Positions 44,701 through 59,700 of a stretch of 64,000 bases of DNA are shown one piece after another. Source of the stretch: Symsagittifera roscoffensis (Eukaryota; Xenacoelomorpha; Acoela; Convolutidae); NCBI RefSeq assembly GCF_963678635.1, contig NC_087071.1, positions 21,297,194 to 21,361,193 of the forward strand, in the 5' to 3' direction. Both the position numbers and the translations under genes were made by a program. The notes under the pieces are model-generated. The model did not search any database and was not told the origin of the DNA. It was given only the letters and a program-made list of their open reading frames with translations. The stretch's first letter is position 1. The number at the start of each line of letters is the position of its first letter.

Positions 44701-47700
44701 CTCTATAACAATCCTCTCTATTTTACCCAATTATTAACATCTATCAGAGACTTAATTGAGCAATAAACAAGAACGAATAATGTACTTTCAGTCAAGGGGG
44801 GCTAGTAAAAGAGACAATTAAAAAACAAAATTTCAAAAATGTATTGTAGTATTTAGATTTGAAACAAAAATTTTGAAACAAAAATTTTGATCTGTGAACC
44901 TCATGATAAGCAAAAAGGTCCAGTTCTGTAACAAAAAGTGGTTGTCTAAATTCTGTTTTATCAAAAGCATAAAGAACGGACGCTCCCCCCTCCCCCCTCA
45001 GTGATTCGACTGCCGACCCAAAGGGTAGCCCTTTGGTATTATTTTATGACATCCAACTTTGGCTAACAGAACCTTAATTTTTTCTTAAGGCGCCTCTGGC
45101 GCCAATTTATACTAATTGATAGCGAGGAGCGCGCCCCAAAAACGCAATTTTTGGTTAAAATTTTCCAAAATGAGCTTAAAACGCCTTTTTGACATGTTTT
45201 TCAAAAACTTTCCAGCGGTACTGGCGGGTGGCTAGAGCCTGATTCGTTAACAAATCAGTTATCTTCTCAATTTAACGCCGTTTCTTGGCCGTAGTTGAGA
45301 GACAGCTGGAAAAAAGTCAATGAACGCAAGGAAACAGAAAGAAAAGTGAAAAGAAAAAAACGTTAATTTTCGAAACTCGAAGTAAAAATACATGGCTAAA
45401 GCCTTTTGAATTTCAAAAACAGTTTATAGTAAAAGAAATATGACTTTCAATAACAGAAAAATGGATGGCTCTTTTTACTATTTAGGAAAAAGATCCAACT
45501 CGATCAATAGAAAGTATTTATTCCTCCGGAAAATAAAATCATTATTGGAAAATGCGTTTTTAAAGACGCTAACACTTTCGCTGTTCGATAATGGAGATTG
45601 CTTTCCTTTCAACAGCAAACAAAAGAAAATAAGGGTCTTCACGAAGTTCATCGACTCTTTAAAGAATCGAATCAAGTTTTTTTAATTTTGCGCTAACTTT
45701 TTTTTTGTAGAAGACAAAAACATAAGGAAAAATAGGCGCACAAAAATTTAACTTCGTGTTTTGTCCAGTTTGCTTTCTGAGTTTAAAGAACAACTTTCTG
45801 ACGAGCTTCGTTTAAATGCCCACGCGACGCCCTAATATCAAAATGTTCTACATTTTTTCCGACTATAAAACTTTATCTAATATATATTAAAAATTTAGTC
45901 CTTTATCTTACATAATAGCAAAGAATACTGCCTACAAAAGGCCAGAAAAGTGTCGATGCGCTCCAGTAGTTTTTCTGCTTTCAACTTTCAAGTTCTTAAA
46001 AAGAACATTACATTAAAATTTTGAAATTTGAGAATCTTATAAAAATGATGTTTTATTCATAAAACTAACTCAGTTTAAAACACAGCTAACAGAAAATTCA
46101 AAAAGCGTATTAAACACAATTAAACAAAAAATAGTTGTTTTGTAAAAAAATCTCAATTTTCGAAGATGGCCTTAAAGCTCTTTGAAATTCAAGAACATTT
46201 ACGATTGGTTTTTTTCATAAAATTAATCAATTTGAAAAAAATGGACCAATTAGTAAAATTATTATTTCGCTGGAAATCTGAAAATTAAATTCCACTTTCG
46301 AAACCAGAAGTCAATCAGGTTTTTTGTCTTTAACAAAAGAAATAAAGTGAACTTGAAAATTAATCAGAAGTCAAACAGCGAAAAAGTAAATTTGAGCCTG
46401 AAAAAAAAACATGTCCTGAAAAAAAAAATCACCACAACCTATATAAGAGTCTGCAAAGGGAAAAATCGAATTCAGAGTATAAAAATTTAAATACGACAAA
46501 ACGTTTTTAAAAACTTAGATGTAACACATACAGCTCAGATGTAGGGAACTGATTAATGAACATGATAAAATTACTCGTCCAATTTTCATAATCAATTTTG
46601 GGTCGTATACCACAAAAACAAACAAATAGAGCCTTTCGCAATGAGGGTGGTTAAAGAGCTCGGTTCAAAGTCCTGTTGAGGAACAATGACGCTCCTGCAT
46701 TTCAAATTTCGCATCACAATCTGGCGAACTTCATAGGCGGGACTTTTGTTTATGATAGGAAGCTGACAGAAAGCAGCTACGCGCAATGCATCAATATCTT
46801 CGGACCATTACATGAGAAACATAACTTTTACGTTCGTCGAGAACCTTGCTGTTATGAACAATTCCTATATTATTTCAACAACGGGTTCCAACGTGCTCTA
46901 CTGAATCCCAGTGAATACTTTGAAAGACTAACCGATTATTCCGAGGAAAAAAAGCATCTAAATTTCCTTGCATCATACTACCACATCGAATGCAAGGTTA
47001 ATATAATTGTGAAAATTGGATTTGGAAAAGGTTCGCTCGAGCGACGAGAGCATAGAGAGCATAACAGGTACAAGTATGATACCCGGGTCTCGGTGAAAAA
47101 AAAACCTTCTAAGTAAAACAGCTAACCTTATGCAGTCAAATCGTGAGTCACGTTTTGAACTTGATTAATTAGCTTTAGGTTAATCAAACTGCTGTGCAAA
47201 TAATTAACCTTGAAGTGTCTGGTTCTTTTCAAATGGTGATGAGACTTCAAGAACAAAATTTGAATGAAAAGTATTGGGCAAAACAGCGCTTCGTAAAATT
47301 ACATATCAAGAAAAACTTCGGTTTTTTCTCAAATTGGGTTCCTTTGCGAGAAAATTGAAGGATGCTTTCCTCCTTTTCAAGAAGAAGATACAGTAAGACA
47401 GCTTAAAATTGTCAAATTTTCATCAACCACAAAGCAGCAAAATTAGAATTCACAAAAGAAAGCTCTAGTGTTTCTTTTCTGATTGATTTATAGGGGTGGA
47501 GATACCATAGAGGAAGATCATACATGAAAACTAGTCAAAACTAACAAGAAGCAAATTTTTTAGAAAGGTTCCGAGCAGAAAACCGTTTAGCTTAAGGGCG
47601 GTTCAGAACAAAAAAATGAATGAAGGCATACAGGGGCGGATCAAGGATTTTCTCGAGGGGGGACACGACCTTTTTTTTTAGGTCGACCAAATTGATTTTT

Positions 47701-50700
47701 CGAGCTCTCCCAAAGCAGTGTTTTGTTTGCCCCTATTTTGGCTAAATTTTCTGCGCCGCAGGCAAATTTTTGAAAAAACAGTCAAAAAGGCCGTTTTTTT
47801 TGAAAAATTTTGACAAAAAAATCGGGTTTTTTTTGGCGCGCGCTCCCCCTCAAAGTTAGTATATATTGGCGCCAAAGGCGCCTTTGGAAAAATTTTAGGG
47901 TCGGTCGGCAAAAATGAATTTCTGAAAAAGTATCAAAAGGGGGACCCTTTGGGTCGGCAGGGGGTCGAATCCCTGAGGAGGGGGCGTACGCCCCCCCCCC
48001 CCTTAAATCCGCCCCTGAAGGCATAGTATACTCGATTGTCTTAAACTCAAAATAAGCCGTTTCTATGGAAAAAAATCCAAATGTTTTTATATATTGAGTA
48101 TTATCAAACTGACAACCCTTGCTAAAGCTAGGTGGAAAGAATAACATACTAAAATTGATACAGTGTATTCAAAAAACGGTCATTTTTTACTTGAGTTCAG
48201 CAGTTCGAACGATATCAATGAAACGAAACACTTGAAAAGTTTGCAACTTTCGAAACTCAAAATAAAGAATGTATGGCCTTAAAGCTTTTCGAATTTCAAA
48301 AAAATTTATGATTGACACTTATTTGATTGGCTCAAATACTAACTCAAATTGAAAAAAAACTGGATCAATATGTTAAGTTTTGATTCCGCTGGGAAAAGCA
48401 AAAATTGAAATCCACTTCCGAAACTATAAGTTATTCACGGTTATTCGCGTCATTTCCACGTTCGCATCTAGACAGCACAATTGATGTATTTTTAGCAGAT
48501 GAAATTGAATTGAACTCAAAAACTGCAGATTTAACTAAGTGCATTGATTAATGCATTAGTGATTAAGAATGCACATCTGTAGTTATTAGAGCATTGAGTT
48601 TTTTCCTGAAATTTTTTTTTAATCATCACGGCCTATAAAAGTCTTCACTGCGTTCATCTACTCTTAAATGTGTTTTGCTGCATTTTTTTATTGCAAATTT
48701 CTTGAAAACAAATTGCTCTATAGCAATTTTGATGAAATTTTTAGAAACTGATTTACATCATTTTAGTCAAAAACCACGTATTTAAGATTGCTTTTCCTAT
48801 TGCTTGAGGATGTAAAATCAGCCTTGAGCCTTGAGAATTTTCCAACATTTGACGCATAGTACCTAATATATACGAATCATACAGGAGCTTTAGCAGAATT
48901 TTGCGGTAACATATTTCCAATAGTTATTATCTAATTTCATCAATCTCGATATTGTTTTAGGTTGATTTCGAGAATCATAAAATTCGTTAACTATATTGGA
49001 TGATGCAGAGGTAAATTGGTCGCTATTTTTTTCACAGGAAAATCAAAGTTTTAAATCATTGAACATATTTAATGGACAGTAAGAAAAAAACGCAACATGG
49101 AAACTTCTGATTTTTTCTCCTCAAAATTTACATGGCTGAATCTTTTATGGCTGAATTTTTTGATGAAACTAACCCAGTTTGCTTTTTCTTGCGGTAATTT
49201 TCTTCCGCTGGAAATTCTCAAAATTAATATTAAAAAGTTAATAATCTCGAACTTCAATCTTTTACACTTCAAAATTAAAGCTCGCTCAGCAAGTTATATA
49301 TTTATATATTTATGACAGCTGCTATACGAATTGACGGACACTTACCAAACAACAAAACAGTGCTTGATTATGTTCAAACTGTGATCACTGGTCTCGATTG
49401 AATAATGATACTATACGCCAAAAAAAAAGCAAATTTTCACTCATAAAAAGGCCAGTACATAATCAAAAAGGTTAAGAATCCCAATAAAAATCAACTAAGT
49501 ATCATACTTGAATCAAATCAAAAATTTTCCTTGCACAGAGATCTAAGAGGAAAACCCTATAAACTAAAAGTTGGCAACAGCTGGACTCCAATCATACCGT
49601 ACGAGAATCCAGAAAGCTTTATCACATTTCATTGGTTCAAACTTAATGTTATGTGTCGCGAGCAGCCCTGGATATGTGAGAGATAATCTGCTTTCGATGA
49701 AAATTATATGGCAAACAGAAACAGGAGATTGTTGTGCCAATAGCAAGGCAAGCTCAACCACTGTTAAAATGAAGAAGAAAAAACACGAGTCAGTTTCGAC
49801 TAATTAATAATCATTCTTACTCTCATGCAGTTTCGTCTATTACTTATTTTATTAGAAATTTTATAAGAAATATTTTATTTGAATAAAAGTTGATGAATAT
49901 ATCCTTCCCATTTTGAAAAGCTTTAGATACCGTCGACAAAAAGACTTTCTAATCAAGCTTTCTAATCAAACTGGAGATATGGGTATCCCTTCACTTACAG
50001 AGCAGACTTTGCTTATTCTAATAAATCATTCTCCAAAAAGCTAGTACGCACAAAATTGCGCCCCAAGACTCTATTTTAGGTCTTAATTTACTGATATCAA
50101 CAAAAGTAATTGCCGTTAGCTAGCACGTAAACTAACCCATTTCGTAGATGACGCGATAATGGATGCTGACTTAAACGGAATTTTTCAATGAAAAGTATTG
50201 ACGTATGCATCCAAAATAAGTGATTCATCAATTTTCGAAAAGAGGATTTGCTACACATTTTTGAAAAAAAAATACATTGAATCTCCGTTCGCACACTAAT
50301 TCAAAAACTTTTTAAGGACACTTTCCTCAAAGTTTTGTTTTTCGCAACTTTAACTCAGAATTTTAAACTCAACAACAGAGTTATATAGCCGACCTAATCG
50401 ATGTAGAAAACGGTTCAAAATTGAATGTAAAAAAAAACTATCAAAAAATTTGTTTTAATGTAAATATCGAAAAAGTCATAAAAGCGAGAAAAATAGATAC
50501 ACTACTCTACGTTTTCTTTGATTACATGCAATTGCCTCTTTGCAAAGAAAAAAATTAAAATCAGATCAAACAACCAAATTTCAGACAAGAAAACACTCAA
50601 ATATGTGATACAAATATTGCAGCTGCAACTTAACAACCTTATTTTTCAACACATATTTTAGCAAATAAACCAACTCACCGATCAAACAAATCTAGTTTGT

Positions 50701-53700
50701 TGCCTATTAGTATCAGCTATTACTAAATAATTCCTTGGCTTTGAACTTTACACGAAATTTGCCCTTTACTAGGATTTGACCTTTATACGAAAACAATAGC
50801 TGAGAACAAATGAATATTGTGCGTTTTGTAATTCTATGTATACTTTACAAAAGTGTTGCCACCAATGATGTTGTTATCAATTCGACGGTGACCCCTTTTT
50901 GGTCAGCAGTTATTTTTACAATTCCAGTCGAAGTGCCGTTTTTTGATCCCACCTTATCATTTTGTAAGTTAAAGAGCATTTATTACTGCTTGATTTCATT
51001 CAAAAATCTGGCCGATGACATGAACCCTCCTGCATTTGAAGTTAAGCTTCGCAGTACGAGTAGCTTATTGAGAGGGGCCTACCGATACCTATGGAACATG
51101 AAAGAAATCAGCTATGAGCAAAGTCAAAAAATCTTTGGACCATTCCACAAAAAACACAACTATTATGTAATTCAAGAACAGTGCTGTCGCGGACAATTTT
51201 ATCACTATTTTAATAATGGGTTCAAATTCGCACTGATGACTCCTGAAGAATACTTTGAAAAGCTCACCGATTATTCAGAAAAGAGCAAGTATTTAAATTA
51301 CCTTGCATCGTACTACGACAGCGAATGTGAAGTTAACATAATTACAAAAATTGGGTTTGGAAAGGGTTCTCTGAAGCGAGAGACTTATGGGTACAAGTAT
51401 GTTATACGACGCTAAATTAAAATAACTGCAGGTTGCTGTCCAAGTAAGACAGAAGGCTACGACAAAATACTTTAAAAAAAAACGAACTTCTGATCAAACT
51501 TGAGTCGTTTTTTCTTTGTGCATAGCATGGAAAGAAGGAATATCAGAGATATTAGAACCTTCGTATTGACAAAATTTGTCTCAAAAAAGGGTCTCTTTAA
51601 ATTACCTCAATGCTCTTTGAATTTCAAGAAAGTTTAAGGAAGTACAGTTTTTGGAAAAACACCCAAAATTTGAGAAAACTGGAATATCTTTTTACGCTGA
51701 GAACGGAGAACCTCGAATATTCCTGGAAAAAATGCTTATAACTATGGAGTATGCCAATCGTTTAGCTGGTTCAAAAACAATGTCCACAATATACCGCTAA
51801 GACCACAAATTTATTTCAAAATCATATCGGCAAGCATGCTCATATGAACTTAAATATTTTTTAAAATGCTTATTTAGATAGTTTAAGCTATCTACAGAAA
51901 AAAATTTAATTGGGTAAAATGTATATTGGAATGCATTTGAGGGTACTACAAATGTCTAAGATTCCAAATTACATTTTTTCGTTTTTGAAAACAAATACCG
52001 CGCAACGATTTTATTTTTTGGTTGAAAAAACAAGGAGTATTTTAATCAAAATATATACCCTATTTATCCACCATCGAAAACAACTATAATGCTTATATAA
52101 AAATGAACGCTATCAGCAAAACAACGCTATCAGGGAACGCTACCAGGAAAACAAAACAACGCAAGGAACCTATGACATTTAACTGATCTCATTTAAAGTT
52201 GTCGCTCTTGAAAAATGATACATTCAGTCAATTATCAGGACAGTGAAAACCAACAGAACATTATATAAGCCCATGCAAAAACAAAATTTAGCAACCCATA
52301 CCTCATACTTGTATCCACTCAAAGAGACTCCTTGAATCAAGAGCTGAGAGTAAAACCCTATCAACTGAAACTGGGCAACAGCTGGACTCCAATCATACCG
52401 TATCAAAATCCAGAAAACTTTATCACATTTCATTGGTTCAAACTTAACGTTATGTGTCGCGAGCAGCCCTGGATATGCGAGAGATGAACTACTTGCAATG
52501 GAAAAGAAGGTTGCTGTGCAGGTACCACGGATATTTTTTGGCAAAAATAAAAACATTTGTCTGGTGCATTGAAGATAGGCTAATTGCCTGATTTATCTAT
52601 TAAAACTGTTTGATCACATAAATTGTATCTACAATAGCTAGTAAATATTTTGTGTCAAAAACCCAAAACTTCGACAAACTGTTGTTTTCTAAATGAGAAA
52701 ACTTATCGCCACTTTTCATTGCAGCTCATATCACAACTTAAATGCGACAAATGTACAACACGAGCTGATGACACCATTATTAGTTACAGAACTTAAAAAA
52801 ACTTTTTGTATTGGAGACAGTAATTATTTCTAATTTGAAGTCAACTAGAATATATCGGGGATCAAACGCCTAAAAAACATAGCCAGCAGACAGTAAAAAA
52901 GCAATACAAGAGAACCCAAACAATTACTGATTTACTTTTTGAGAAAAACATCAAATTTCGAATTTCGAGGAAAAAATTATACGGCCATGCTCTTTGAACT
53001 TCGAAGAACATTTTATAATTGAACCTTGTGATAAAAGCAACAAAATTTGAGAAAACTGGAAATGGGTAAAATTGAAAGTCCGCTCGCAAAATCTGAAAAT
53101 CAGAATCCATATTCAAAGCTAGAAGTCGATCACGTTGTTCATGACGTTTACAAACAGGTAAAGTCAAAGCTCGAAATATCAAATTTGACGGTGAACAAAT
53201 ATTAAGAAAAGCATACAAAAAATCATCAAAACTATATAAGTTTAAATCACTACGTTGTTTTACACATTTGAAAACCAAAAGCCAAACCTCGAAAAATCAA
53301 AATTGGTCGTACACAATTTGTAGACTATTCTAAAAAAACATTAACCTTTAAAAGTGACAACAGTTTCGGTCTTTTAGACTTAAAATGACATGGGAAGAAA
53401 GAAAACCCAGTCTCTTAACAGTTTTTCAGAACTATTCACAAAATATCAAAGAAAAATTGCTGGTACAAATCATTTCAGAAGACCGTGTAGCATTGCCGAC
53501 ATTCAGAAACAAATTTAAAAAATGAACTGAAAAAAGTTAATTACACGAAATGATTTTAAAGCTCAGTAACATTTATCTGCAATAAAAAAATTTCATAATT
53601 CTCGACAAAAAAAACTACAGGCCCAGCTAAAGCCCGAGGTACGTGTTCAAAATTTGTTGAGTTTGCTATAATGATAAGATTTGAGAGGTTAGTTTTCGAG

Positions 53701-56700
53701 AAAATTCGAAAAGATGCACAAAACGGTCAAAAATAAAAAACTTGACTTTTCCGAGGGCCATCGCTTTACATGCAAAAAAATTTGGTCAAAGCCACTTATA
53801 CAGGGGAGTTTTTCAAAAAAAAAATTTCCATTGGAACCAAATTTCCCCACACTTTTTCGAAGGCTGCAGACAGAGGGGTCAAGCGAACAAAAACTCTAGG
53901 GGACTACGAAGGTACACAGAAGAATAATCGGTCTTTCAATTGATACTCCTTTTTTGAAAATCAGGAGAAGTTTCTGCGAAAAAATAATTTCCAAAAAATT
54001 TTTCAAAACTTTTTTTAAAATTTCCCAAGGAAAAAGATGAAATTTCAACAAGCAGACTGGTAAACAAACTATCACCTTGCAAAGTTCGGAGAAAAGGCTA
54101 AAATTGTGTTAATTTTGAAACGTCCCAAAGTTAGGTCATTAAGCAGATGAAAAAATAGGCTGAAATGATTTGGGCAGAGGACTTTTCAGCGAAACAAAAA
54201 AAATAAAGGAAATAAAAGTCAAGATAAGTAAAATTACAAAATGTAGGCGTAAATCAAATACTAAAACCAACATTTAAAAAATGCAAGAAGAAAAAAAAAC
54301 TATTCAAGATGTGACAACTAAGCCGACAACAGATCAGCAGACAAACAATTGGCCGACGATTTTTTTTGAACCTCAATATTCACTAAATAAGTGGTGTTAC
54401 AACTAAGCCGACAAAACATACGCTGATAAACTATAGTCCTACTATTCAATTTTTCCAAGAAAAAAGTTCAATTTCAGACACTGTAGAACAAACAAGGTCT
54501 GGCCGGGACTCAAAACTTAGACCAAAGGGCGCAACGGCAACAGGATTACCTCCAGACCACGCGAAAATGAGCTAGGAAGTTGCCAAGAATCGATGATAAA
54601 TAAACATCAATTTCAATTACAAATGTGTAAGAAAAGTTGTTTACTGGAAAAAAAAGATTAGCCGATTACCCAACACTTGCCCTCGCAAGTGTAAAAACCA
54701 AATTCCACTGTCGAAACTGAGAGCCAATCCCATTTTTTAGATTACCTTTTTCGCAATTGGCAAAATTTCCTTCACTTTACCAAATGATCTTGAAATTGAA
54801 CAATCAGAAGCCAAGCAGCGAAAAATCAAATTTGAGTGCGAACAACACGACAATATGTCTTCACTTCGCTCATTGACAAACACTTTTTGAGCAATTTGCC
54901 CTTCTGATATAGAATTGAATTTAAAAAGTGACTTTGAAACAGAAAACAACGATTTTGTGAACATAAGTGTGAGCAAAAGTTAAATGTATTCATAAATAAC
55001 AAACACAAAAAAAATCATTGCGTTCAATATTAATCAAGCATAGACCATTACAACAATCTACACAGAGGCGAAGTTGCACTTCGCATACACAAGCTAAAAT
55101 ATGACCAATAACGCTTCTGGGAAAAACTGGATGAGTTAAAACTTTAATTCTACAAAATTTCTTGAGTGACGCCAACTAGGAGTCTACATAATTGCTAAGT
55201 GACGCAAGCCAATTATGACGCATTAATAGTACCAGCCAACTTGAAAATAGAAAAACGTTACCAATAAACATGCCTCAATTTTTAGAGCAGACACATGTTA
55301 CCTAGTATACGAAAAAGTTCTTATTTTGTTGCGGGTCTCCTTCCCTAACTCTACGCTACAGATCCATGAACCTTGAGGCTAAAGTGCTATTTGTAATATA
55401 ATAGTCTGTGTTAATATCCAATAACCAATTCAGAACTCGCGCGAAAAGGTCAGGGATCATCCAAATGCTGCTCTATCTTGATACCATATATTCAGCTATA
55501 AGCAAAAATGAAGAAGTAGACGTAATATATACCGATTTCGAGAAAGCTTTTGACAAAGTAGATCACGGTATTCTGATTGATAAGATCTACTCGCTGGGAA
55601 TCAGAGGCAAAATTTTAAAACTAATTTATAACTACCTGACAAATAGAACACAATGTGTCAAAATCAAAGACTGTCTGTCCCAATCATTCTATGTCACAAG
55701 CGGTGTTCCTCAAGGATCAATCCTCGGGCCATTGTTTTTTCTTGTCATGATTAACGACCTACCAAGTGTATGTAAACATTCCACCAGCTTTCTATACGCA
55801 GACGACGCAAAGTTCTTACGAACTGGTACACTTCACGCAGATTTTCAGAAAGACCTAAATAACATCTTCACGTGGACTCAACAAAACCAGATTGCGTTCA
55901 ATGCGTCAAAATGCACTCACCTACCGGTTAAACGTGCCACAAGCAGCGACTTTTGCTTCAAATCAATTTTAATTAAGAAAGTCTCAGAGGAAAAAGACCT
56001 AGGAATAATTGTAAAATCGGATCTAGGCTGGACATCTCATATTTAACTTAGAAGAGGAAAAGCCCTCAGCACTCTATGCATGCTGAAGCGCAACCCACTG
56101 CCTCTTAATACCAAGACCAAACTTAATCTGTTCAAATCCAGGGTAATTCCAGTTTTGCTATACGGCTCAGCGTGCTATCAATTGAACGTCGAAGAAATGA
56201 AACTCTTAGAAGGTGTTCAACGCAATGCATGCAAATGGATTGCAACAGATCTTAATTACAAAACGTCGCTTCAGCGTCTAGGAATACTGCCTTTACCCAT
56301 GTACATTCAGCTCAATAATTTACTTCTACTATCTAAAAACCTCAATAATCACTACGACTTCAATTTTTCTGACCGTTTTCCGCCAAAAAATGACCTAGCT
56401 AATACAAGATCTCGTTTATTTGAATGTACACGCCCTGCAAAATTTGTTTGTGAAAAAAATTTCTGGTTTCATGCAAAGAGGCTGGCTAATTTGGTTCCTC
56501 AAAAAGTGGACTTTACCAACACGATAGGACTCAAAGGACGGTTGCTGCAATGGATGTGGGAGCATTTCGAGAAAAGATTCGATGACTCCAACCCCTGTAG
56601 CTGGAAAATTCTGTGCAACTGTACCCGAAACAACTGCAGAAATATGTCTAACTAACTTAACTGAAACTGTGGGGGAAACCCCTTGCGTACGCTAAATTCA

Positions 56701-59700
56701 TATTATTATTATTATTAGTATTATTGGTTGTCCTTAATAACTGGTTATTGATCAAAATGAACTTTCAAAATTAACACATTTTGTCGCAACAATATTTGCG
56801 TCGCAACAATATTTACGACTTAGGTTGGGAAAAAGAGAGTTCATACTATAACACAAGCTTTGCTTGAGTCAACAACTTGCATGGAAAAAACATCAAATCA
56901 TGCGTCCCGGTTTTTAACAGGTTTCGTTAACTTTGCACAATGGCTCGTGCTGACCAAATCAAAGACTTTCTTCCAGAAAACCGTAGCCTTACCTAACTTT
57001 ATCGCCGTTAATGGATGGAAGAAACTTTGTTCGTGCTCGACTAAAAGATCGATTATGATATTCAAAAATGCCAGATGCATTGAAGTGTCCTACTTTCAAC
57101 GCTCAAGAGCACCAACTCTGCTTATGATGAAGCATGTGCGTAAAAAATGCATGCAACTTGGCACAGAATTCATGCGAAACTATCTGCAGCAAAGTTACTA
57201 AAAACTGGATTTCAGGAAAAATGAATAAACAATTGAATCCTTTCTTCCTTGTGCCGCCGCTTTCAGGAATAAGCACTAAGCCCCTTAATAACTAATCAAC
57301 CAAAGCAGCTGTTAGATTTTAAAAAATTTGAACTTGTTCAACCATTCAAAGTCAATTGAATGGCGAATAAATCCATCGTCTGCTTCTCATTTCGGCGAGG
57401 TGTGGGAACAATTTGATTATCTTTTTTCAATTCGATTAGCTTTTTTGAACTTAGGATCTGACCTAATTTCAAGAGATCGGTTTTCAACTAGTAGACGAAT
57501 AACCAAACCATTAGTAGTTGTAGACCCAATAAACACTAGCGAGAAAACGACAAAAAAGCAGCTCGATAAAGAGAAGTAACAAAGTCGAAACACAGAGGCG
57601 ACGCTGAGCTTCGTGCCATTTGCAATACAATACAAACATAAGAAAACATGGGTCGAAAAGAAAACTTTTAAATGTTGAAAAAAATTAGGTGAACCAAAAT
57701 TAATCTCTCGATGAAAAAACAACTAGGGACCAGCTAAAGCTAATTTGATATTGAGTGAATTTGCAATACTGATGCGGCACGAAAAATGTGATTTCCAAAA
57801 TTGGAATTAGCCCAAAATCTTAGTTAGTTCCCTACTAAAATGAGCAAGAAAATAAAATTTTGAGATAATCGATTTTCCGAAAGAAAAAATATTTTTCTTG
57901 CGAAATATCAAGGAGTCGCCGCTTCAGCAAGAGCAATTATCACAACCGGTTTTTTTCAATTGAATCTTTCATCTCAGATTTGATTGCATAAATTTTAAGA
58001 ATTCAAAAAAAAATCTAAAACACCGTCAGAAGTTCTAAAAAACGGTTTAAAAACCCATTACGTTTTTTTTGCAAAGAACAAGTAGTGGCCGCACAAGCAG
58101 AAAAGATTCCCAAAACCGGGTTTCTCGATTGAACACAACATGAGAATTGGCACTGTAGTTTTCGAGTAAAGTGAAAAAGTTTGCAAAAAAAACTGTCAGT
58201 TTCAAAACTTCGACTTATTTGAAGGCCATAATCTTTTACTTAGGCAAACTGGGCATAGCCAGTTTTAAAGGGAGGCTTCAAACAACCTGTGGTTTCGGTT
58301 AAACCTATGATATCAGATTTGTCAGGATGGCTAGCGAGAAAATTCCGAAAAACGGTCAAAAAATCAAAATTTGACATTTCCGAGAATCATAGCTTTTTGT
58401 GTGAAAAATAACGGCGTGGCCGCTTATGCCGAAGGCAATCACGCATTCTGTACTTTCCATTGAACCCAAAATGTCAGATTTGGGAGGGTAATTTTCGAGA
58501 AAAACTTTCAAAAGATTAAAATTTCCGAGGGTCATAACTTTTGGTGTCAGAAGATTTGAGGGGTAGTTTTGGAGAAAAAACCAACAAAAATATGGGTCAA
58601 ATATTCCCCCACAGACTGTTTCGAAGAATGTAGACAGAGGGGTCACGTAAAAAGACTCTAGAGGAGTCTGCAGGCTCACAAGGGAGTAGGCAGTTTTTCA
58701 ATTGATACTCTTTTTTGAAAATCATTCGGACTTTCAGAGAAAAACTAAAAGTTTTACAATAAAATTCGAAATAATTTTCGACAACGAAAAAAAAAGAGAA
58801 TTTCAACAAAAGATCAGAAGCCAACCCCATTTCTGATCCTGAAGTAATTGTCTTGCCCAAGATTATTCAGAATATCGATTGACTTTCCTAAGCACTATAA
58901 AGTATTGCGACAATTTCTGTCACCAGCTAGAGAAACCGAAAATGTTCATTCTAGTTTTGACTGAATACGCAAAAGAAATTAAAAAGGTAACTAATAAACA
59001 TTTGAAGAACGAGCATCTTCAATGTATAATGAAGATACCTTTGAACTTGGCGGTTGTATCGTCAGTGTTTCTGAAAACTGTCGAATCCTCTGCTCTCTCA
59101 ATTCTCCCCCTCCCCCTCCCCCTCCGTCCATTGCCACCCCATTCATCACGTGATGCTGCAATGGTTTAATGAGAGTAACTAAGCTGAACTAGTAACAAAA
59201 AACAAATCAGACAATTTCTGATTATTTGTACTGTTAGCCAACTTTTTGCATCCTTTCAAGAAATCCTCGTTTTGGGAATAATTGATTGGAAGAACTTTAC
59301 CAGACGTCACGATTAAAACAAATAGCGAGACCAAAATGACAAAACTCCTAGCGCCTTTTTGCTGAAAATTACCAACAGGGGAAAAATTGACTGCAATTAG
59401 CTTCAGTCTAATTTTGTTCAGCAGACTTTTATTCTAACACTAACTCGATACTAACTTTATTTTGAGATATCATAGATGTTCGTGATGATGACAAAGTCGT
59501 TTGGCCGAGGCTAATTTGGTTTGTTTGAGGCGTAGAAGGAATGATTTGGTTGTTTTTGGCCTTGGAGCTGGCGAGGCCTGAAATGAATATTGAACCTAGT
59601 TAAAATTATACTTCTAATGTAGCTCACCATCTCAAGTCGCGCTTCGCATACCTCTTTGTAACTAAAACCAAAAAAAATTGCGTCTAAAACCGAAAAAAAT

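Larger units (their letters stand above)
44495..49686 (+). pseudogene. Secreted-protein paralogue A, split and probably broken
   Basis: Three blocks match gene B in order. 44495-about 44700: ATG, signal peptide, then NDIVINST...SIYYC. 46681-47067: the middle part, including IFGPLHEKHN, the Cys-Cys pair and GFGKGSLE, ending in phase 2 before GTACAAG. 49539-49686: last exon, acceptor CCTTGCACAG, ending MCREQPWICER and TAA. The last intron (47068-49538) has valid sites at the same place and phase as gene B. However, gene B reads through the first junction without an intron, and here about 1.95 kb of repeats intervene with no usable GT donor before a TAA at 44735-44737. So A is likely a pseudogene split by insertions, unless an unseen exon rescues it. 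Confidence 0.6.

Noticed and set aside
52224-52556. 110-codon minus frame over exon 2 of gene B
   Set aside because: Shadow of the conserved + strand exon; the matching minus frame at 49564-49761 mirrors paralogue A in the same way.
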